From Fimenecus sp045578245 (GTDB lineage Bacteria > Bacillota > Clostridia > Oscillospirales > Acutalibacteraceae), in assembly GCA_045578245.1 (NCBI GenBank), contig JAZNJX010000110.1, positions 1 through 7,551 of the forward strand: 7,551 bases of DNA, read 5' to 3'. Shown piece after piece: positions 1 to 5,937 of this stretch. A program made the translations under genes and the position numbers. The notes under the pieces were generated by a model that made no database searches, was not told the origin of the DNA, and saw nothing but the letters and a program-made list of their open reading frames with translations. The first letter of the stretch is position 1; each line of letters begins with the position of its first letter.

Positions 1-132
1 GTTCCGTTTATGATTTATCATAAGAACAATGAAGTAGAAGGTGTTGATACTATCAACGAAGAAACCGCAAAAGCAACAGGACTCTTCGTTGAAAGTGGAG
101 TTCAGCTTATGAAGAAATTTTTGGAGGACTGA
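1..132 (+). CDS. C-terminal end of an ApgM-type phosphoglycerate mutase-like / putative homoserine kinase
   Basis: This is an open frame entering from the left edge with 43 residues before the TGA at 130-132. The visible tail reads VPFMIYHKN, then an acidic loop, then TGLFVESGVQLMKKFLED. That pattern (VPF.IY, later a TG.FVE.G..LM..FL ending) resembles the C-terminus of archaeal-type cofactor-independent phosphoglycerate mutases (ApgM, alkaline phosphatase superfamily). In Clostridia such proteins are often found beside homoserine/threonine genes and are proposed to act as an alternative homoserine kinase. The adjacent sulfhydrylase gene fits that setting. The catalytic metal-binding residues lie outside the window, so the family call rests on the tail and context only. 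It is very probably co-transcribed with metY: the gap is 5 bp and metY's ribosome binding site lies inside this gene's last codons. Confidence 0.6.
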   Translation, partial: VPFMIYHKNNEVEGVDTINEETAKATGLFVESGVQLMKKFLED

Positions 133-137
133 TTAAA

Positions 138-1409
138 ATGAGTTATAAAATAGAAACCAACTGCGTTCAGGGTGCTTACAGACCAAAGAACGGCGAACCA
201 CGAGTACTTCCTATTGCACAGAGTACAACATTCAAATACGATACAAGTGAAGCTATGGCAAAGCTTTTTGACCTTGAACCAGGTTATATGTACACTCGTC
301 TTGCTAACCCTACAAGTGATATGGTTGCACAGAAAATCACAATGCTTGAGGGTGGTGTTGCAGGTGTTCTCACATCTTCAGGTCAGGCTGCAAACTTTTT
401 CTCACTCATCAACATCATGGGTGCTGGTGACCACTTTGTAAGTGCTGCTACAATCTATGGTGGTACGTTCAACCTTTTCAATGTTACAATGAGAAAATTA
501 GGTATTGAAGTTACTTTTGTTGACCCTAATGCAAGTGAAGAAGAGATTCAGGCTGCTTTCAAGCCTAACACAAAGGCTCTTTTCGGTGAAACAATTGCAA
601 ACCCATCCCTTGACATTCTTGACATTGAAAAATTTGCAAAGATTGCTCATGCTAATGGTGTTCCACTTATTGTTGACAACACATTCCCAACACCAATTAA
701 TTGCAGACCATTCGAATTCGGTGCTGATATCGTTACTCATTCCACAACAAAATATATGGAAGGTCACGCAAATATTATCGGCGGTGCAGTCATTGACAGT
801 GGTAACTTTGACTGGGAACAGAATGATAAGTATCCAGGTCTTACACAGCCTGACGAAAGCTATCATGGTGCTGTTTATACAAAAGATTTCGGCAAAGCAG
901 GTTATGTTACAAAAATCGTTGCACAGCTTCTTCGTGACTACGGTTCAACTCCTGCTCCACAGAACTCATATTACCTTAACTTAGGTCTTGAAACTCTCCA
1001 TCTCCGTATGGAAAGACATTGTAGCAATGCTCTTGCAGTTGCAAAGTATCTTGAAAACAATGACAAGATTTCTTGGGTTAACTACCCTGCTCTTCCTGGC
1101 AACAAGTATTATGACCTTGTTCAGAAATATATGCCAAAGGGTACTTGTGGTGTTGTTTCATTCGGTGTTAAGGGTGGCAGAGATGCTGCTGAAAAGTTTA
1201 TGAACTCACTTAAGCTTGCTGCTGTTGTTACTCATGTTGCAGATGCAAGAACCTGCGTGCTTCACCCCGCTTCTTCAACTCACAGACAGTTAAGCGACCA
1301 AGAACTCGTTGAATGTGGCGTATCACCAGACCTTATCAGATTCTCAGTTGGTATTGAGAATGTTGAAGACATTATTGCAGATATTGAACAGGCACTTGAG
1401 AATATATAA
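138..1409 (+). CDS. metY: O-acetylhomoserine aminocarboxypropyltransferase (O-acetylhomoserine sulfhydrylase)
   Basis: A PLP enzyme of the Cys/Met metabolism family, 423 residues, the usual MetY length. It makes homocysteine from O-acetylhomoserine and sulfide in the cytoplasm, the direct-sulfhydrylation route to methionine. Visible landmarks are the phosphate-binding YTRLANPT (residues 52-59), the SSGQAAN turn (80-86), the PLP-stacking Tyr in TIYGGT (about 107), the VDNTF Asp that contacts the pyridine nitrogen (180), and the Schiff-base lysine K205 in HSTTKYMEGH. The C-terminal ARTCVLHPASSTHRQ and RFSVGIEN motifs are typical of this branch rather than of cystathionine lyases. The start is set by GGAGG at 123-127, 10 bases ahead of ATG. 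No SAM riboswitch or other leader exists because the upstream gene runs to 132, so control must lie at the upstream promoter. Codon use is strongly biased (CTT, GTT, GGT, ACA), suggesting high expression. Confidence 0.95.
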   Translation: MSYKIETNCVQGAYRPKNGEPRVLPIAQSTTFKYDTSEAMAKLFDLEPGYMYTRLANPTSDMVAQKITMLEGGVAGVLTSSGQAANFFSLINIMGAGDHFVSAATIYGGTFNLFNVTMRKLGIEVTFVDPNASEEEIQAAFKPNTKALFGETIANPSLDILDIEKFAKIAHANGVPLIVDNTFPTPINCRPFEFGADIVTHSTTKYMEGHANIIGGAVIDSGNFDWEQNDKYPGLTQPDESYHGAVYTKDFGKAGYVTKIVAQLLRDYGSTPAPQNSYYLNLGLETLHLRMERHCSNALAVAKYLENNDKISWVNYPALPGNKYYDLVQKYMPKGTCGVVSFGVKGGRDAAEKFMNSLKLAAVVTHVADARTCVLHPASSTHRQLSDQELVECGVSPDLIRFSVGIENVEDIIADIEQALENI

Positions 1410-1415
1410 AAAATC

Positions 1416-1444
1416 AAAGGGACGATTTAAATCGTCCCTTTTTT
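1416..1444 (+). terminator. Rho-independent terminator of metY, perfect palindrome, likely bidirectional
   Basis: The arms AAAGGGACGATTT (1416-1428) and AAATCGTCCCTTT (1429-1441) are perfect reverse complements, followed by a T run to 1444. It starts 6 bases after the metY stop. The central TTTAAA opens to form the loop. Read on the minus strand, the same hairpin is followed by GA and then six Ts, so it can also end transcription of the convergent regulator gene, whose stop codon (1443-1445) lies in the T tract. Confidence 0.9.
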
Positions 1445-2225
1445 ATTCCTCTATAAAATACCAATCGCTTGGATTAGTATAACTATTATCCTTATCAATG
1501 AATATATCTATAAATTCATCATCTTCAATAAAAACAGTATGTTCAACTCCTCTATAAACAAAACCATATTTTTCTGCAGTAATTTCTGCTCCGAAAAATA
1601 TATTTATATTCTCGCCATACCATCCCATTGAATACAAACCTATTTCCGAAATATCAGCACTCGTTCCACCAACACAATTCATTCTGCTTTTGAACAGTTT
1701 GTTTCGCTGAAAAAATACCATATGTGCTTTTTCGTTATCTTGATATAGATATGCTATGTAATCCCCTTTTATTGTGAATTTACTATATGAATATTGAAAA
1801 ACATTTTCAATATCTAAAAAATCACGAAATGTAGCTTTAATAGCGTAATCATCGTTAGCTGATATTGAATTTGTATACTCGTAAACTGGATAAAAAGCTA
1901 AAGTGCTTATTAATAGAATCAACGTAAGAATAAGTGCAAATATTCTTTTGGAATTAGACTTTTTCAACGACTCTACAATTATTTCGTTTGATGCAGATGA
2001 AATGTTTTCTTCACTGATTTTTTCACCGTTAAGTATTTCAGTTACTGAGACTCCCAAAATCTTCGCAAGAGGAATAAGCATAGAAACATCGGGTGAACTT
2101 CTGCCTGTTTCCCACTTTGAAACTGCTTTATCAGTAACATTAAGTTTTTCAGCTAAATCTTTTTGGTTATATCCTAACTCTTTTCTTCGTTCTGCTATAA
2201 ACTTTCCTACTTTACTGTTATCCAT
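1443..2225 (-). CDS. Membrane-anchored XRE-family helix-turn-helix regulator with extracytoplasmic C-terminal domain
   Basis: 260 residues. Residues 5-66 form a standard XRE/Cro-CI HTH (IAERRKELGYNQKDLAEKLN, then TDKAVSKWETGRSSPD as turn and recognition helix, then a LAKILGVSVTEIL tail). A polar linker (67-94) leads to one hydrophobic segment at about 95-114 (IFALILTLILLISTLAF), then about 145 residues rich in aromatic and acidic residues that should lie outside the membrane. The architecture suggests a one-component sensor that binds DNA while tethered to the membrane. I do not recognise the C-terminal domain, and no signal is implied by sequence. The start is supported by AGGAGGT (2233-2239) 7 bases ahead of ATG. 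Neither neighbour is an obvious target such as an ABC transporter or kinase gene, so self-regulation through the upstream dyad is the simplest inference. Codon use is more AT-rich and less biased than metY. Confidence 0.8.
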   Translation of the reverse strand: MDNSKVGKFIAERRKELGYNQKDLAEKLNVTDKAVSKWETGRSSPDVSMLIPLAKILGVSVTEILNGEKISEENISSASNEIIVESLKKSNSKRIFALILTLILLISTLAFYPVYEYTNSISANDDYAIKATFRDFLDIENVFQYSYSKFTIKGDYIAYLYQDNEKAHMVFFQRNKLFKSRMNCVGGTSADISEIGLYSMGWYGENINIFFGAEITAEKYGFVYRGVEHTVFIEDDEFIDIFIDKDNSYTNPSDWYFIEE

Positions 2226-2245
2226 AAGACCTACCTCCTACTTTA

Positions 2246-2274
2246 AAAATATCACAAATCAATGAAAAAGTCAC
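2246..2274 (-). promoter_or_regulatory. Probable promoter of the XRE regulator gene
   Basis: On the minus strand, GTGACT (2269-2274) and TATTTT (2246-2251) are separated by 17 bases, with a TGA just before the -10 giving the TGn extended -10 motif. Each hexamer matches consensus at 4 of 6 positions. The predicted start point lies near 2239, giving a very short leader that begins at the ribosome binding site. The -35 overlaps the edge of the operator-like dyad. Confidence 0.45.
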
Positions 2275-2294
2275 CCTACCATCGGTAGAATGAC
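2270..2294. promoter_or_regulatory. Symmetric dyad, candidate operator for the XRE regulator
   Basis: GTCA, 2 bases, CTACC, ATC, GGTAG, 2 bases, TGAC: both the inner 5-base arms and the outer 4-base arms are exact reverse complements with matched 2-base spacers, centred on T2282. Its gene-proximal edge overlaps the -35 of the regulator's promoter, the usual position for an autorepressor site. Binding by this regulator is inferred, not shown. Confidence 0.5.
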
Positions 2295-2317
2295 ATAATT
2301 TTACCCTAAATATATAG

Positions 2318-2340
2318 AAAAAACTCCCATTCGGGAGCTT
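2318..2340 (-). terminator. Rho-independent terminator of the PAP2-like gene
   Basis: On the minus strand, AAGCTCCC, loop GAAT, GGGAGTTT, then an uninterrupted T run (six As on the plus strand, 2318-2323). The stem has one G-U wobble. It begins 18 bases after the stop codon of the PAP2-like gene and separates it from the downstream regulator gene on the same strand. Confidence 0.85.
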
Positions 2341-2358
2341 TTCTTACTAATTAGTTTT

Positions 2359-2841
2359 TTATCTTGCAAAGATTGAAACATAATCAGGGAATAATGGTGA
2401 ATAATTAAGGAATAAAAGTGCAATACCAGCACCTGTGATGAATCCACCAATAATTTCAGGAATTGTGTGCCCTTCAACTTTTTTAAGTGCTTTTATGTCC
2501 TTACCCAATACAGCTTCACGAACAACATTGAATGCTTCTGTAAGTTTTTCAACAGGAAGTCTTACCATAAATGCATCAAACATTGTGATGAATGCGAAAA
2601 CACCAGCTACTGCAAACATTGTTGAATCAAATCCCTCAAGAGCACCTATACAAGTACTGAGTGAAATAACAGTTGCAGTATGTGAGCTTGGCATGCCGCC
2701 CAATTTGAAAAGAGTTCCTATTGTAACCTTCTTTGTTACATTACCCTTAGCCTTATCAATAAAATACTTAATTGTGTTAAGAATAACTTTGATAACCTGT
2801 GCCGTAAACCATGCACAGATACAAACAACTATAATTCTCAT
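2359..2841 (-). CDS. Divergent PAP2 family membrane protein (YuiD/DUF212-like)
   Basis: 160 residues, the usual length for the small DUF212 / acid phosphatase-haloperoxidase-related family. An N-terminal hydrophobic helix (AWFTAQVIKVI, about 4-28) precedes the conserved GGMPSSH (48-54), the PAP2 phosphatase motif 2. Then come a hydrophobic helix with FDAFMVR (88-94), a GHTIPEIIGG motif (124-133) at the place of the third PAP2 motif, and a final membrane helix (134-146). It probably sits in the membrane. Distant relatives act on lipid pyrophosphates or phosphates, but the substrate of this branch is not known. Family members usually read YDAAGVRR where this one has FDAFMVRL, so the basic/Gly positions are altered. 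The start is supported by AAGGAG (2847-2852) 5 bases upstream. It is transcribed divergently from the permease gene and ends at its own terminator. Confidence 0.85.
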   Translation of the reverse strand: MRIIVVCICAWFTAQVIKVILNTIKYFIDKAKGNVTKKVTIGTLFKLGGMPSSHTATVISLSTCIGALEGFDSTMFAVAGVFAFITMFDAFMVRLPVEKLTEAFNVVREAVLGKDIKALKKVEGHTIPEIIGGFITGAGIALLFLNYSPLFPDYVSIFAR

Positions 2842-2873
2842 AAATTCTCCTTCTTGATGCTTTGTTTTACATA

Positions 2874-2902
2874 ATTTTACAATAATAGATAAGAAAAAGC
2901 AA
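2874..2902 (-). promoter_or_regulatory. Possible promoter of the PAP2-like gene
   Basis: On the minus strand, TTGCTT (2897-2902) and TAAAAT (2874-2879) lie 17 bases apart, about 33 bases upstream of the start codon. The -10 is good (5 of 6) and the -35 is weak (3 of 6). The region is so AT-rich that other pairs are possible. Confidence 0.35.
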
Positions 2903-2974
2903 GTGATTATTACAATATATGTGTTTTTCTTTTAAGCAAAATAGTCAAAGACACTTTAGATTTTTAGTGCATTG

Positions 2975-2997
2975 CTACAAAGTTCAATATTTTGTAG
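2975..2997. repeat. Inverted repeat upstream of the permease promoter
   Basis: CTACAAA (2975-2981) and TTTGTAG (2991-2997) are exact reverse complements around a 9-base AT-rich spacer, ending 9 bases before the permease -35. TGTAG occurs again at 3022-3026, next to the extended -10. It could be a regulator site. It lacks a GC stem and T run, so it is not a terminator. Confidence 0.4.
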
Positions 2998-3006
2998 TAT
3001 TTGTGT

Positions 3007-3035
3007 TTGAAAATTACTGTATGTAGTGATATCAT
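3007..3035 (+). promoter_or_regulatory. Promoter of the uracil/xanthine permease gene
   Basis: TTGAAA (3007-3012), a 17-base spacer and TATCAT (3030-3035), each 5 of 6 to consensus, with TG at 3027-3028 giving an extended -10. The expected start point is about 3042, so the leader is only about 28 bases and contains the ribosome binding site but no room for a riboswitch or PyrR-type attenuator. Confidence 0.75.
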
Positions 3036-3069
3036 AGACTTAACAAATTTGTTATTGGAGGATGTTAAA

Positions 3070-4482
3070 ATGGCAAAAAATAAAAAGAATGCTATTCCCG
3101 AAACAGGTATTTATGATGCTAAACAGTTAGGTGTTCCAAAAATGCTTGTTTTAGGATTCCAGCACATGTTCGCAATGTTTGGTGCAACAGTTCTTGTTCC
3201 TCTTCTTACAGGTCTTGACGTTGCAACAACACTTCTTATGGCGGGTCTTGGAACATTTTTATTCCACGTAATCACAAAGTTTAAGGTTCCTGCTTTCCTC
3301 GGTTCATCGTTTGCTTTCCTTGGTGGATATGCAGCTGTTGCACCAAAGCTTGGTGAAGACGGTACAATTCCTAATAAGGAACTTCTTCCTTATGCTTGTC
3401 TCGGTGTTGCTTGCGCAGGTCTTGTTTATCTCGTTCTTGCAGGTATCATCAAGCTCGTTGGCATAAAGAAAGTTATGCGTTTCTTCCCACCTGTTGTTAC
3501 AGGTCCTATTATCATAGCTATCGGTCTTGGTCTTTCAGGCTCAGCAGTTAACAACTGTGCTACTAACTGGCCACTTGCTCTTATTGCTCTTGCAATCGTT
3601 GTTATCTTCAACATCTGGGGCAAAGGCATGGCAAAGATTATTCCAATTCTCTTAGGTGTTATCGGTGCTTATGTTGTTGCTATTCTTGTTGGTAATGTTG
3701 GTGGTGTTGAAGGTTGGGCAATCGACTTTACAGCAGTTAAAGAGGCTGCTTGGATTGGACTCCCTATTCATAAAAATGCGACTATTCTCGGTGTTGACTG
3801 GTCAAACAAGAGTCTTATCATCAGCGCAATTATCGGTATTATGCCAATCGCCCTTGCTACAATGATGGAACATATCGGTGATATCTCTGCTATTGGTGCT
3901 ACTGTTGGTAAAAACTACATTAAAGACCCTGGTCTTCACAGAACACTTACAGGTGACGGTCTTGCAACAACAATTGCATCACTTTTTGGTGCTCCTGCTA
4001 ACACAACATATGGTGAAAACACAGGTGTTCTTGCACTTTCAAAAGTTTATGACCCTAAGGTTATCAGACTTGCTGCTATCTTTGCAGTTGTTCTTTCATT
4101 CTCACCAAAATTTGCAGCGGTAATCAACTCACTTCCAACAGCTATTATCGGTGGTATTTCATTCGTTCTTTACGGTATGATTTCTGCTATCGGTGTTCGT
4201 AATGTTGTTGAGTCAAAGGTTGACTTTACAAAGAGTAGAAACCTTATAGTTGCTGCAATAATCCTTGTTTGTGCACTTGGCCTTACAGGTGGGGCAACAT
4301 TTACAATCGGTGGTGTTACAATCACTCTTTCTGCACTTGCAGTTGCTTCTATTGCAGGTATTGTTCTCAATGCAATTCTTCCTGGTAAAGACTATGAATT
4401 CACAGAAGACGAGCCAAAAGATACAGGTGTTAACTTTGCAGCAGGACAGAACACAAAACGTCTTGAAAAAGAAGATAAATAA
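3070..4482 (+). CDS. uraA: Uracil/xanthine permease, NCS2 (SLC23) family
   Basis: 470 residues, a typical NCS2 nucleobase:cation symporter with about 14 hydrophobic segments and a charged C-terminal tail. Signature stretches are LGFQHMFAMFGATVLVP (28-44), PAFLGSSFAFLGG (74-86), the TM8 MEHIGD (266-271), DPGLHRTLTGDGLAT (286-300), and the TM10 NTTYGENTGV (311-320), whose Glu316 aligns with the substrate-contacting Glu290 of E. coli UraA. Glu267 aligns with Glu241, but the His245 position holds Asp271. Uracil import is the best guess; xanthine cannot be excluded. The start is ATG 3070, with GGAGG (3057-3061) 8 bases upstream. A longer frame opening with TTG at 3001 would precede the promoter's start point and is not used. 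It is monocistronic between its own promoter and terminator, with strong CTT/GTT/ACA codon bias like metY. Confidence 0.92.
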   Translation: MAKNKKNAIPETGIYDAKQLGVPKMLVLGFQHMFAMFGATVLVPLLTGLDVATTLLMAGLGTFLFHVITKFKVPAFLGSSFAFLGGYAAVAPKLGEDGTIPNKELLPYACLGVACAGLVYLVLAGIIKLVGIKKVMRFFPPVVTGPIIIAIGLGLSGSAVNNCATNWPLALIALAIVVIFNIWGKGMAKIIPILLGVIGAYVVAILVGNVGGVEGWAIDFTAVKEAAWIGLPIHKNATILGVDWSNKSLIISAIIGIMPIALATMMEHIGDISAIGATVGKNYIKDPGLHRTLTGDGLATTIASLFGAPANTTYGENTGVLALSKVYDPKVIRLAAIFAVVLSFSPKFAAVINSLPTAIIGGISFVLYGMISAIGVRNVVESKVDFTKSRNLIVAAIILVCALGLTGGATFTIGGVTITLSALAVASIAGIVLNAILPGKDYEFTEDEPKDTGVNFAAGQNTKRLEKEDK

Positions 4483-4501
4483 ACAAAATAGAATATATTT
4501 T

Positions 4502-4534
4502 ATTCCCGTAGTTTATTGCTACGGGAATTTTTTT
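4502..4534 (+). terminator. Rho-independent terminator of the permease gene
   Basis: ATTCCCGTAG (4502-4511), loop TTTATTG, CTACGGGAAT (4519-4528): a perfect 10-bp stem followed by a seven-T run ending at 4534. It begins 19 bases after the stop codon. Its loop and 3' arm also contain the -35 of the next gene's promoter. Confidence 0.93.
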
Positions 4535-4544
4535 GTGGTAAAAT
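4516..4544 (+). promoter_or_regulatory. Promoter of the EamA transporter gene, embedded in the preceding terminator
   Basis: TTGCTA (4516-4521), a 17-base spacer and TAAAAT (4539-4544), with TG at 4536-4537 giving an extended -10. The -35 begins in the terminator loop and the spacer contains the T tract. The predicted start is about 4551, giving a leader near 11 bases. The ribosome binding site is GGTGA (4551-4555), 6 bases before ATG. Confidence 0.6.
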
Positions 4545-4561
4545 ACATTTGGTGACATTAA

Positions 4562-5431
4562 ATGATTAAAAACGACAAAACTAAAGGAATTATATATATT
4601 ATCATTTCTGCCTTTTTCTTTGCCCTTATGGGACTATTTGTGAAATTATCGGGAGATTTGCCAATAATTCAGAAAAGCTTTTTCAGGAATGCTGTGGCAT
4701 GTGCTTTCGCTTTCGTGTTGATTACAAAAAACAAGCAATGGGAATTACCTAAAGGAAAAAATATAGTATTTTTACTTATTCGCGCCATAGCGGGTACCTC
4801 GGGTATTCTTTGCAATTTCTATGCACTTAGCAATATGAATCTTGCAGATGCTTCTATGCTTAACAAACTATCCCCTTTCTTCGCAGTCATATTCTCATTC
4901 TTCATTCTTAAAGAAAAAGCAAATTTAAAGCAGATTTTAGCCGTCGTAATGGCATTTATAGGTGCTTTATTCATTATGAAGCCATCTTTCTCATTCGAGG
5001 CATTCCCTGCTTTTATGGGCTTTTTAGGAGGATTGGGTGCAGGTCTTGCTTACGCTTGTGTAAGAAAACTTACTCAAAATGGTTTTAAAGGAAATCTGGT
5101 TATATTCTATTTCTCGGCTTTTTCTTGCTTAGTAACTTTTCCGTGGTTGGTATTTGACTTTACACCGATGTCTGCAAAACAGTGGCTGTTTTTAATTCTC
5201 GCAGGACTTTCTGCAAGTGGAGGTCAATACTTTATTACTGCCGCCTACTCAAAAGCACCTGCAAAGGAAATTTCGATTTACGACTATTCTCAGATTATAT
5301 TCACAACACTTTTAAGTCTTATTGTTTTTGGTGATTTGCCTGACAAATGGAGTTTTGTAGGATATGTAATTATTATCTCAGCGGCATTATTTAACGCTTG
5401 GAATTCACTAAGAAAGGAACATACAAGTTGA
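4562..5431 (+). CDS. DMT-superfamily (EamA) transporter
   Basis: 289 residues, the standard length for a 10-helix drug/metabolite transporter built from two EamA repeats. Repeat 1 (about 8-140) shows the FALMGLFVKLSG opening, the basic FRNAVA (41-46), and the RAIAGTSGILCNFYAL...ADASMLNKLSPFFAVIFSFFILKEK run (74-119) ending at the conserved Glu118. Repeat 2 (about 150-283) ends with YSKAPAKEISIYDYSQIIF and a FGDLPDKW loop. It sits in the cytoplasmic membrane and most likely exports a small metabolite; the substrate cannot be read from sequence. The start ATG follows a modest GGTGA site. No terminator is seen after its stop codon. Instead, the next operon's -35 overlaps the TGA, so readthrough into the peptidase gene is likely in addition to that operon's own promoter. 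Confidence 0.9.
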   Translation: MIKNDKTKGIIYIIISAFFFALMGLFVKLSGDLPIIQKSFFRNAVACAFAFVLITKNKQWELPKGKNIVFLLIRAIAGTSGILCNFYALSNMNLADASMLNKLSPFFAVIFSFFILKEKANLKQILAVVMAFIGALFIMKPSFSFEAFPAFMGFLGGLGAGLAYACVRKLTQNGFKGNLVIFYFSAFSCLVTFPWLVFDFTPMSAKQWLFLILAGLSASGGQYFITAAYSKAPAKEISIYDYSQIIFTTLLSLIVFGDLPDKWSFVGYVIIISAALFNAWNSLRKEHTS

Positions 5432-5456
5432 CTTTTTCCTTGTATTACACTATAAT
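5428..5456 (+). promoter_or_regulatory. Near-consensus promoter of the peptidase/nucleotidyltransferase operon
   Basis: TTGACT (5428-5433), exactly 17 bases, TATAAT (5451-5456): 11 of 12 hexamer bases match consensus. The -35 overlaps the TGA stop (5429-5431) of the transporter gene. The predicted start is near 5463, 13 bases before the ATG, just ahead of the GAGG ribosome binding site (5465-5468). It is the strongest-looking promoter in the window. Confidence 0.8.
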
Positions 5457-5475
5457 TTTTGAATGAGGTATTATT

Positions 5476-5937
5476 ATGGAAAATGCAAAGAAAATAACAG
5501 TCTCACTTGATGAGCTTTATCCTATAATCAAAGAAAAAATTGAATCCGGTGGCACTGTACAACTACCAATTACAGGTACAAGTATGCTCCCATTACTTGT
5601 TTGGGGCAGAGATACAGTTGAAATCGTTAAATGCGAAAAAGCAAAGAAATACGACATCATTTTTTATCGTCGTGACAATGGTCATTTTGTCCTTCACAGA
5701 ATTATTGGTATAAACGATAAAGGATATATACTCTGTGGCGATAATCAGACCGTCAAAGAGTATGGTATTAACGACAGACATATTATCGCTGTTGTATCAT
5801 CAATTACTAGAAATGGTAAGAAATTTGATGTTACAAAACTTTCATATAAGATCTACAGTAGATTATGGACTATGGTACGACCTTTCAGAAGATACATATT
5901 GGTTGGTGCAAGAAAAATCAAAGGAATGTTTAAATAA
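5476..5937 (+). CDS. S24/S26-like serine peptidase (SipW/Sec11-type Ser-His signature), no evident membrane anchor
   Basis: 153 residues. After a charged N-terminal helix (11-24), the core reads LPITGTSMLPLL (30-41), with Ser36 in the box-B position of signal peptidases. Next come a YDIIFYRRD strand (59-67), VLHRIIGI (72-79) and ILCGDNQ (85-91). His74 and Asp89 occupy the places of the His base and Asp in ER/archaeal-type (Sec11, SipW) signal peptidases, which use His instead of Lys. Unlike these, there is no clear transmembrane anchor at either end; the C-terminus (125-153) is basic and amphipathic. It may process a peptide in the cytoplasm or at the inner membrane face; the substrate is unknown. 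GAGG sits 7 bases ahead of ATG. The stop TAA shares its last A with the ATG of the next gene, so the two are probably translationally coupled. Confidence 0.75.
   Translation: MENAKKITVSLDELYPIIKEKIESGGTVQLPITGTSMLPLLVWGRDTVEIVKCEKAKKYDIIFYRRDNGHFVLHRIIGINDKGYILCGDNQTVKEYGINDRHIIAVVSSITRNGKKFDVTKLSYKIYSRLWTMVRPFRRYILVGARKIKGMFK

Noticed and set aside
498..866. Open frame on the minus strand inside metY
   Set aside because: It is antisense to a clear enzyme, has no ribosome binding site, and is composed as expected from the complement of biased codons.
1903..2265. Plus-strand open frame opposite the regulator gene
   Set aside because: It is a shadow of the HTH gene: low-complexity, without a ribosome binding site or family resemblance. 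It also crosses the regulator's promoter and start.
2435..2857. Plus-strand open frame opposite the PAP2-like gene
   Set aside because: The minus-strand protein has the PSSH motif, ribosome binding site and terminator; this frame has none of these.
3001..3069. TTG-initiated 23-residue N-terminal extension of the permease
   Set aside because: The ATG at 3070 has a strong GGAGG at 8 bases. The TTG at 3001 has no ribosome binding site and lies upstream of the predicted promoter's -10, and the extension matches nothing in NCS2 proteins.
2842..3069. Purine riboswitch or T-box in the divergent intergenic region
   Set aside because: No conserved riboswitch core and no GC-rich stem with T run lie ahead of the permease; the predicted transcript begins only about 28 bases before the start codon.
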